Shown: positions 7,815-12,239 of the stretch, in pieces | How the letters are laid out: every line of letters starts with the position of its first letter | How positions within the stretch are numbered: the first letter of the stretch is position 1 | DNA from: Clostridiales bacterium | GTDB taxonomy: Bacteria; Bacillota; Clostridia; Lachnospirales; WRAX01 | Reading direction: 5' to 3' | NCBI GenBank assembly: GCA_031262335.1 | Contig: JAISHX010000103.1 | Span: forward strand, 1-12,239 | Length of the DNA stretch: 12,239 nucleotides | Made by a program: the position numbers and the translations under genes | Notes under the pieces: generated by a model | Told to the model about the DNA's origin: nothing | The model's database searches: none | Seen by the model: only the letters and a program-made list of their open reading frames with translations

Positions 7815-8540
7815 ATGAAATTACAGGCGAATGAGTATACGTTTGATGCGCTTAACGATATTATCCGAAAAGCTGATTCTGAACACGAAATCGAGATAAG
7901 TTCCTGCTTTGGAGAGAGATTTATCGGCGCGGGACTTTCCGACAAAGAGATAACAATCAACGGCACCCCCGGCAACGCACTTGGCGCGTATCTGAACGGA
8001 GCAAATATAACTGTAAACGGCAACGTGCAGGACGCTGTCGGCGACACGATGAACGAAGGTAAAATTGTTGTTCACGGAAATGCCGGAGATGCCCTCGGGT
8101 ACGCGGCACGCGGCGGAGAAATCTATGTAAAAGGCGATGTTGGTTACAGAGCAGGAATACACATGAAGCAATACCTTGACAAACGCCCTGTTATTGTGGC
8201 GGGAGGAAGAGCAGGTAGTTTTTTAGGAGAATATCTTGCCGGCGGCGTTATCATAATTCTCGGATTAACTGAAAATTTCAGAAATCGTCCGCTCTTTGGC
8301 AATTATGCCGGTACAGGCATGCACGGCGGAGCTATTTGGTTTAGGACGGATGTTGAGCCAACCGGACTTCCGGCACAAGTTTATGTGCAAAAAGCAGACG
8401 ATATTTCCGAAATTGCTCAATATTTAAAAAATTATGCCGCGTTTTTCGGAACTGATGAAAAACTGCTCCTTGAAAGCACATATTATGTTTTGCGTCCTAA
8501 CGCCAAGAACCCGTACACAAAAATGTACGCTCACAACTAA
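7815..8540 (+). CDS. GXGXG-domain subunit of the split glutamate synthase
   Basis: This 241-residue protein is equivalent to the C-terminal beta-helix domain of GltB. That domain has no catalytic residues and provides a structural brace between the amidotransferase and FMN domains. Residues 45-170 carry the repeated glycine pattern of this fold, for example GNALGAYLNG, GNVQDAVGDTMNEG, GNAGDALGYAARGG and GDVGYRAGIHM. GGRAGSFLGEYLAGG then follows. NRPLFGNYAGTGMHGG resembles the end of the GltB domain. AAGGAG at 7801-7806 precedes the ATG by eight bases and abuts the purA stop, so the gene is coupled to purA and not to the rest of the synthase. Homologous separate subunits are GlxC of rhizobia and MgsB of N-methylglutamate synthase. 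The presence of the other pieces at 48-4328 makes it their missing partner. No terminator is visible directly after it. Confidence 0.9.
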   Translation: MKLQANEYTFDALNDIIRKADSEHEIEISSCFGERFIGAGLSDKEITINGTPGNALGAYLNGANITVNGNVQDAVGDTMNEGKIVVHGNAGDALGYAARGGEIYVKGDVGYRAGIHMKQYLDKRPVIVAGGRAGSFLGEYLAGGVIIILGLTENFRNRPLFGNYAGTGMHGGAIWFRTDVEPTGLPAQVYVQKADDISEIAQYLKNYAAFFGTDEKLLLESTYYVLRPNAKNPYTKMYAHN

Positions 8541-8614
8541 TAAAGATTAAAACATAACATGATATTATCAAAACGTTTTTCATTTATAAAAACATTGATT
8601 AAGGGTGGATTGGC

Positions 8615-8794
8615 ATGAAGAATAGAAATCTTTTTCTACGCATAGGTATTTTAATTTTTATAGTAGTAAAAATGATTAACAAATTTATCGTTGAAATTTC
8701 CGACCCCATATATATTATGGTTCTGCTAATTTCAATAGCTTTTGTAATTATAGGTATGATAAGAACAAAAAATATTACTACTTATAACAAATGA
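8615..8794 (+). CDS. Small two-helix membrane protein, 59 residues, unknown function
   Basis: ATG at 8615 opens a 59-codon frame ending in TGA at 8792-8794. The ribosome site AAGGGTGG (8601-8608) lies six bases upstream. The product starts MKNRNLFLRIG and has two strongly hydrophobic stretches, at about residues 7-20 and 33-48. They are separated by a short polar segment (NKFIVEISDP) and followed by a positively charged tail (RTKN...YNK). This predicts an integral membrane protein with two spans and Arg/Lys on the flanks. I recognise no family. The good ribosome site, the clean hydrophobic pattern and its position in an otherwise gene-free gap support it being real. Low complexity of AT-rich DNA could produce such a frame by chance. 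Confidence 0.55.
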   Translation: MKNRNLFLRIGILIFIVVKMINKFIVEISDPIYIMVLLISIAFVIIGMIRTKNITTYNK

Positions 8795-8838
8795 CTCTGC
8801 ATGAAATCCTATTTTTAGATAACCGCTGATAATCTTTT

Positions 8839-8863
8839 TTCACAGACGCAAAGCGTCTGTGAA
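8839..8863. repeat. Perfect 11-bp hairpin with a 3-nt loop
   Basis: TTCACAGACGC (8839-8849), loop AAA (8850-8852) and GCGTCTGTGAA (8853-8863) form an uninterrupted 11-bp stem. The T run (8835-8840) lies 5' of the stem on the + strand, overlapping its base. An intrinsic terminator would need T residues 3' on the transcribed strand, and neither orientation provides that. It is more likely a palindromic repeat element, a processing or stability hairpin, or a protein-binding site. Confidence 0.7.
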
Positions 8864-8873
8864 CGTAGGGATT

Positions 8874-8939
8874 CCAAAGGGGCGAAGTGTGCCTGACGGC
8901 ACACGTTTTGAGCGCGGAGCTGGTCAATTGACCCTTTGG
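8874..8939. repeat. Long-range inverted repeat CCAAAGGG/CCCTTTGG enclosing repeat copy 1 and a 12-nt palindrome
   Basis: CCAAAGGG (8874-8881) is the exact reverse complement of CCCTTTGG (8932-8939). Between them lie the first 43-nt repeat, with its own hairpin, and the fully self-complementary GGTCAATTGACC (8922-8933), which overlaps the right arm by two bases. In RNA the region could fold as a branched structure or as alternative hairpins, because the outer stem and the palindrome compete for 8932-8933. Confidence 0.5.
8879..8921. repeat. 43-nt repeat, copy 1 (loop TGAC)
   Basis: The copy begins GGGGCGAAGTGTGCC, then loop TGAC, then GGCACACGTTTTGAG and ends GCGGAGCT. GTGTGCC and GGCACAC form a 7-bp stem closed by the tetraloop. 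It is identical to copy 2 except for the four loop bases. The offset between copies is 74 nt. Confidence 0.85.
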
Positions 8940-8952
8940 TCAGGGGCTTGGC

Positions 8953-8995
8953 GGGGCGAAGTGTGCCCAAAGGCACACGTTTTGAGCGCGGAGCT
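8953..8995. repeat. 43-nt repeat, copy 2 (loop CAAA)
   Basis: This copy has the same 15-nt left part and 24-nt right part as copy 1, with loop CAAA at 8968-8971. All substitutions between copies fall in the loop, while stem and flanks are unchanged. This looks like a dispersed palindromic intergenic repeat of the REP or small MITE kind. I see no transposase or terminal duplication. Confidence 0.85.
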
Positions 8996-9010
8996 TGAAA
9001 GCCTCCAAGG

Positions 9011-9049
9011 TCTTATCTTTAGGTTTTATCTTTAGGTCTTGTCTTTATC
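9011..9049 (+). repeat. 13-nt pyrimidine-rich tandem repeat, three imperfect copies, in the glmS leader
   Basis: TCTTATCTTTAGG (9011-9023) and TTTTATCTTTAGG (9024-9036) differ at one base. TCTTGTCTTTATC (9037-9049) is a weaker third copy, followed by another TTATC. The block is almost free of G outside the repeated AGG and ends six bases before the ribosome site. CCTCC at 9002-9006, directly upstream, is complementary to the GGAGG of that site. The tandem block would be the single-stranded loop if the two paired. Confidence 0.65.
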
Positions 9050-9054
9050 TTATC

Positions 9055-9061
9055 AAGGAGG
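9055..9061 (+). promoter_or_regulatory. glmS ribosome binding site that decides the start
   Basis: AAGGAGG at 9055-9061 is a near-perfect Shine-Dalgarno sequence. It is one base from the ATG at 9063, which is too close, and seven bases from the ATG at 9069, which is ideal. The 9069 start also places cysteine at residue 2, as GlmS requires. Confidence 0.85.
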
Positions 9062-9068
9062 TATGCTC

Positions 9069-10886
9069 ATGTGTGGAATAATAGGTTATATCGGCAGCGA
9101 CAATGCAACGCCTTATATAATTGAGGGTCTTAAAAGACTTGAATACAGAGGGTATGATTCGGCGGGGGTTGCTGTCTGCGACGGTGAAAATTTTACTGTC
9201 GTTAAACAAAAAGGCAGAATTGCGAATCTTGAAGAAGAACTGAAGAACCACCCCGTAAACGGAACTGTCGGAATAGGTCACACGCGTTGGGCAACCCACG
9301 GTGAACCTTCAGACCTTAATTCCCACCCGCACTTGGGAAAACAAAGTAAAATAGCCGTTGTTCATAACGGCATTATCGAAAATTATAAAGAGTTGCGTGC
9401 AAAACTTTCACGGCGCGGTATTGAATGTGTCACAGAAACAGACAGCGAAGTAGTTGCCCAGCTTATGGAATATTATTATAAAGGCGACTTGATTGAAGCC
9501 GTAATAAAAACAGTTAACCAGCTTGAAGGCTCTTATGCTTTGGGCATAATGTGCAAAGACGAGCCGGACAAAATTATTGCCGTAAAAAAAGAAAACCCTC
9601 TTATTATAGGCGGTTTTGACGGCTCCGGATTTATTGCGTCCGATGTTCCCGCTGTACTGAAACATACACGCACGATTTATCATCTCAACGATAAAGAAAT
9701 TGCAACCGTTACGCGGCACGGAGTTTCATTCCAAAACATTAACCGCGAAGTAGTAAGCAAATGGCCTGAAACAATCGAGTGGAGTTTTGACAGCGCTGAA
9801 AAAGGCGGATATGAGCATTTCATGCTTAAAGAAATCCATGAACAGCCGAAAGTTGTAAAAGAAACTATAGGCTCTTTGATGAACGGCATGAATAAAGATG
9901 TTTTGGATAAATTATGTGAAAAAACAGCATCTTTTAATAAAATTATTATTACCGCGTGCGGCACTGCTTGTTACAGCGGTTCTGTTGTAAAATATATCTT
10001 TGAAAAAATTTGCCGTATGCCTGTTGAAGTTGTTCTTGCAAGCGAATTTCGCTATTCTGACCCTATTGTAGATGAAAAAACTCTCGTGATTTTGATAAGC
10101 CAATCCGGAGAAACTGCCGACACAATTGCCGCAATGAGAGAAGCAAAAGCACGCGGGGCAGTAACCTTTTCGATTGTAAACGCTGTCGGAAGTACAATAG
10201 CAAAAGAAACTCATTATAATATTTATACAGCGGCTGGTCCCGAAATTGCCGTTGCCTCAACAAAAGCTTTTTCTACTCAACTTATTTCACTTTATATTTT
10301 CTGCATCAGGTTTGCAAAAAGCCTCGGCAAAATCAACGATTCCGAAGAACAGGATTATTATAGCGAAATTTCTGCAATTCCCGATAAAATCACTTCGATA
10401 ATTGAAAATTCAGATGTAATAAAACAATACGCGGCAAAATGTTTCAACAGTAAGAGTATTTTCTTTATCGGCAGAAATATTGATTACGCAATATCTATGG
10501 AAGGTTCTTTAAAATTAAAGGAATTAGCATATATACATTCAGAGGCTTATGCCGGCGGAGAACTTAAACACGGCACAATCGCTCTTATTGAAGAAAATAC
10601 AACTGTTGTCGCAATAGGTTGCTGCAAACGGCTTTTCAGCAAAACTTGGAGCAACGTCGAACAGGTCATTACTCGCGGCGCAAAAGTGTTGTATATTCAA
10701 TGCGAGGGCGGCGAGGCAACAGAAAGCGAACACGTTTCTGTTGCAAATGTTCCTGATATAAATGAGTTGTTTTCACCTTCTCTCTCTGTTATACAGCTTC
10801 AGTTGTTTGCTTATTATATTGCCGCAAACAAAGGCTGTGATATAGATAAACCGCGAAATCTTGCAAAAAGTGTCACAGTTGAATAG
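9069..10886 (+). CDS. glmS: Glutamine-fructose-6-phosphate aminotransferase (isomerizing)
   Basis: GlmS converts fructose-6-phosphate and glutamine to glucosamine-6-phosphate, the entry to peptidoglycan and amino-sugar synthesis. From the 9069 start the protein has 605 residues, close to the E. coli (609) and Bacillus (600) enzymes. The N-terminal class II amidotransferase domain starts MCGIIGYIG with nucleophile Cys2. YRGYDSAG (26-33), GHTRWATHGEP (70-80), VVHNG (97-101) and TETDSEV (122-128) follow. Two SIS domains follow, with ACGTACYSG (296-304) and SQSGETADT (344-352). The C terminus DKPRNLAKSVTVE (593-605) matches the canonical end with its catalytic lysine. The upstream in-frame ATG at 9063 and the TTG at 9039 would bury the cysteine and are rejected. 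The gene ends three bases before the ANTAR regulator. Confidence 0.97.
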   Translation: MCGIIGYIGSDNATPYIIEGLKRLEYRGYDSAGVAVCDGENFTVVKQKGRIANLEEELKNHPVNGTVGIGHTRWATHGEPSDLNSHPHLGKQSKIAVVHNGIIENYKELRAKLSRRGIECVTETDSEVVAQLMEYYYKGDLIEAVIKTVNQLEGSYALGIMCKDEPDKIIAVKKENPLIIGGFDGSGFIASDVPAVLKHTRTIYHLNDKEIATVTRHGVSFQNINREVVSKWPETIEWSFDSAEKGGYEHFMLKEIHEQPKVVKETIGSLMNGMNKDVLDKLCEKTASFNKIIITACGTACYSGSVVKYIFEKICRMPVEVVLASEFRYSDPIVDEKTLVILISQSGETADTIAAMREAKARGAVTFSIVNAVGSTIAKETHYNIYTAAGPEIAVASTKAFSTQLISLYIFCIRFAKSLGKINDSEEQDYYSEISAIPDKITSIIENSDVIKQYAAKCFNSKSIFFIGRNIDYAISMEGSLKLKELAYIHSEAYAGGELKHGTIALIEENTTVVAIGCCKRLFSKTWSNVEQVITRGAKVLYIQCEGGEATESEHVSVANVPDINELFSPSLSVIQLQLFAYYIAANKGCDIDKPRNLAKSVTVE

Positions 10887-10889
10887 CGT

Positions 10890-11453
10890 ATGAAACGTGA
10901 GAAAGCAATTTTATTTTGCAAAGGCGGAGCAGGACAGACAGCTTTGAGGGAACTCCTGCAAAATACAGACTGTGACTGCCACTGTGAAGAAACAAGTGAA
11001 AAGACTCTTAAATTTGTGAAAGAGCAAAGCTTTGACTACTGCATTATAAATGCCCCTGAAGATGAAGGAGCCGGGCTTGCAAAAGCTCTTTCATCTTCTG
11101 ATATTTTAGTTATCCTTCTCTCAGGGGAAGAAATGTTTGCCGAAATTTCAGAACATGTTGCCGAATTTGGCGCGGTTGTTCTTCAAAAACCTATCAGTGT
11201 TAAACTTCTTAAAAATATCTTGGTTTCTGCGCGTGCTTTCAGAAACAAAATTAAAATAGTTCGGCAAGAAAAGGAACGGCTTGAGAGCAGAATTGAAGAC
11301 ATTAAAATAATAAACAGAGCGAAACTTACTCTGATTCAGTATTTGGCAATGTCTGAACCGCAAGCTCACAAGTATATAGAGAAAGAAGCTATGGACGGGC
11401 GTGTCAGCAAGCGCGTCGTCGCGGAAAGGATATTAAAAACTTATGAATATTGA
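10890..11453 (+). CDS. ANTAR-domain regulator with a degenerate receiver domain
   Basis: This is a probable RNA-binding transcription antiterminator. Residues 1-118 resemble a response-regulator receiver but lack its chemistry. The acidic pair after the first strand is replaced by Cys-Lys (ILFCKGG, 7-13). The phospho-acceptor position reads Asn54 (YCIINAP). The conserved Lys100-Pro (LQKPIS) and a Ser at 78 remain. Residues 118-140 look like a coiled coil. Residues 127-183 match ANTAR, with NRAKLTLIQ, the spacing to SEPQAHKYIEKEAM and the final VVAERIL. ANTAR proteins bind paired hairpins with hexanucleotide loops and prevent termination, often at nitrogen genes of Clostridia. The start lies three bases after glmS without a clear ribosome site, so translation is probably coupled. 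The end overlaps purF by 11 bases. The missing aspartate suggests phosphorylation-independent control, for example by binding a ligand or partner. Confidence 0.85.
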   Translation: MKREKAILFCKGGAGQTALRELLQNTDCDCHCEETSEKTLKFVKEQSFDYCIINAPEDEGAGLAKALSSSDILVILLSGEEMFAEISEHVAEFGAVVLQKPISVKLLKNILVSARAFRNKIKIVRQEKERLESRIEDIKIINRAKLTLIQYLAMSEPQAHKYIEKEAMDGRVSKRVVAERILKTYEY

Positions 11454-12239
11454 ACGTCCGGTTGAACATTGCGCCGTTTTCGGTATAAGTACAAGCATAA
11501 ACGAAGCCGGCGGCATAACGTACAACGCGCTTCTCTCAATGCAGCACCGAGGGCAAGAAGGCGCGGGAATTGCCGTTCTTTCACCAGACGGAAAACTTTT
11601 GTACCACAAAGGTCTTGGACTCGTAAGTGAAGTTTTTGACGAGATAGACAAGCTTCCAAAAGCCCATATAGCAATAGGGCATGTAAGATATTCGACAACA
11701 GGGTCTGATGTCTGTGCCAATGTTCAGCCGTTTGTCGCCGAATATCTTACAGGACGCATTGCCGCCGCCCATAACGGAAATGTAACAAATGCAAAAGAGT
11801 TGCGCGAACAACTTACAGGACGCGGTGTAAACTTTTCCGCAACAAGCGATTCCGAAGTCGTGTCATCTCTTATCGGATATTTTTGTGTTACAACAGGCGA
11901 CCCTGTTCAAAGCGTTAAACGAGCCGCCGCAATGCTTGAAGGCGCATTTTGTCTTGTTGTTTTGACCGGAGACGGAAAACTGATTGCCGTAAGAGATGCT
12001 CATGGTTATCGTCCTCTTTGCATCGGCGAAAATGAATTTGGAATGTGTGTTGCAAGCGAATCTTGCGGTGCGGAATGTAGCGGATTTAACTTTAAACGAA
12101 ATATTGCCCCGGGCGAAATTGTCGTCATTCGCGAAGGAAAAGAAATATATTCTGAAGTTTTTCTTTCTCCAAAAGACTCAAGAGCCGGAATGTGCGTCTT
12201 TGAGTTCGTTTATTTTGCAAGAACAGACTCTGTAATAGA
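11443..12239 (+). CDS. purF: Amidophosphoribosyltransferase, N-terminal 265 codons (cut by window end)
   Basis: PurF transfers ammonia from glutamine to PRPP, the first committed step of purine synthesis. The frame is open from ATG at 11443 to the window edge, so about half the usual 450-500 residues is visible. A nine-residue propeptide (MNIERPVEH) precedes nucleophile Cys10 (CAVFGI), as in the Bacillus-type enzyme. HRGQEGAG (35-42), GHVRYSTTG (79-87), HNGN (110-113), SDSEV (135-139) and RDAHGYRPL complete the amidotransferase domain. VYFARTDSVI near the edge matches the family's YFARPDS with Thr for Pro. The PRPP site and any Fe-S cysteines lie outside. The start sits inside the end of the ANTAR gene, with GGAAAGGA at 11422-11429 as a somewhat distant ribosome site. 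Confidence 0.95.
   Translation, partial: MNIERPVEHCAVFGISTSINEAGGITYNALLSMQHRGQEGAGIAVLSPDGKLLYHKGLGLVSEVFDEIDKLPKAHIAIGHVRYSTTGSDVCANVQPFVAEYLTGRIAAAHNGNVTNAKELREQLTGRGVNFSATSDSEVVSSLIGYFCVTTGDPVQSVKRAAAMLEGAFCLVVLTGDGKLIAVRDAHGYRPLCIGENEFGMCVASESCGAECSGFNFKRNIAPGEIVVIREGKEIYSEVFLSPKDSRAGMCVFEFVYFARTDSVI

Larger units (their letters stand above)
8795..9068 (+). other. Gene-free, repeat-rich leader region of glmS
   Basis: Apart from the small membrane protein, the stretch from the GXGXG gene to glmS is non-coding. This part holds, in order, a perfect hairpin (8839-8863), two loop-variant 43-nt repeats (8879-8921 and 8953-8995), a palindrome between them (8922-8933), and a three-copy 13-nt tandem repeat (9011-9049) that runs up to the glmS ribosome site. 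The repeat section is clearly GC-richer than its AT-rich flanks. I could not find a convincing sigma-70 promoter or the conserved core of a glmS ribozyme. No intrinsic terminator with a 3' U tract is visible on the + strand. Confidence 0.6.

Noticed and set aside
8879..8995. Protein-coding frame on the - strand through the repeats
   Set aside because: The repeat is open in one reverse frame, but it has no ribosome site, is short, and its pattern is fully explained by palindromic repeats. Proteins called over such repeats are usually artefacts.
8879..8995. CRISPR array
   Set aside because: There are only two copies, each with an internal hairpin, a single 31-nt gap and no cas genes. The variable part is inside the repeat and not between repeats.
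8795..9068. glmS ribozyme upstream of glmS
   Set aside because: The position is right for Gram-positive bacteria, but I could not find the conserved ribozyme core or its double pseudoknot pairings. The sequence there is explained by repeats. A covariance-model search would settle it.
9039..9071. Earlier glmS starts (TTG at 9039, ATG at 9063)
   Set aside because: Both would place residues before the N-terminal cysteine nucleophile. The Shine-Dalgarno at 9055-9061 is correctly spaced only for the ATG at 9069.
1..12239. Defence system, prophage, integrase or transposase
   Set aside because: I searched both strands for recognisable nuclease, helicase, reverse transcriptase, integrase and transposase motifs and found none. 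Every large gene is a metabolic enzyme or the ANTAR regulator.

Overview
This window looks like chromosomal DNA from a low-to-moderate-GC, anaerobic member of the Bacillota, most likely a gut-type Clostridia. The reasons are the AAGGAGG-type ribosome sites, the TTG and GTG starts, a split iron-sulfur-rich glutamate synthase, the clostridial-looking PurA and PurB forms, and an ANTAR regulator. This placement is inference from gene content; no rRNA or other marker gene is present. All recognised genes lie on the + strand and are tightly packed. The window ends inside purF.

Region 1 (1-4328) encodes a dissected glutamate synthase. It contains a stand-alone class II glutamine amidotransferase, the FMN/3Fe-4S synthase core with an N-terminal 2x[4Fe-4S] ferredoxin domain, a 16-cysteine polyferredoxin, and a FAD/NAD(P) oxidoreductase. 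The last two appear to replace the usual GltD. The fifth piece, the GXGXG beta-helix domain, is separated from the others and lies at 7815-8540.

Region 2 (4352-7802) holds purC, purB and purA. PurC and PurA are the two aspartate-adding ligases of AMP synthesis, and PurB is the lyase that serves both. This block sits between the synthase genes and their GXGXG partner.

Region 3 (8541-9068) is the only sizeable gap. It holds a 59-residue two-helix membrane protein with a good ribosome site, a perfect 11-bp hairpin, two 43-nt repeats that differ only in their 4-nt hairpin loops, a 12-nt palindrome, a long-range inverted repeat and a 13-nt pyrimidine-rich tandem repeat directly before glmS. I see no glmS ribozyme.

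Region 4 (9069-12239) encodes glmS, an ANTAR-domain regulator whose receiver lacks the phosphorylatable aspartate, and the first 265 codons of purF.

Taken together, the locus gathers amino-group transfer steps. Three class II glutamine amidotransferases (glutamate synthase, GlmS, PurF) sit with the aspartate-dependent purine enzymes. A probable RNA-binding antiterminator lies among them and may tie expression to nitrogen status.
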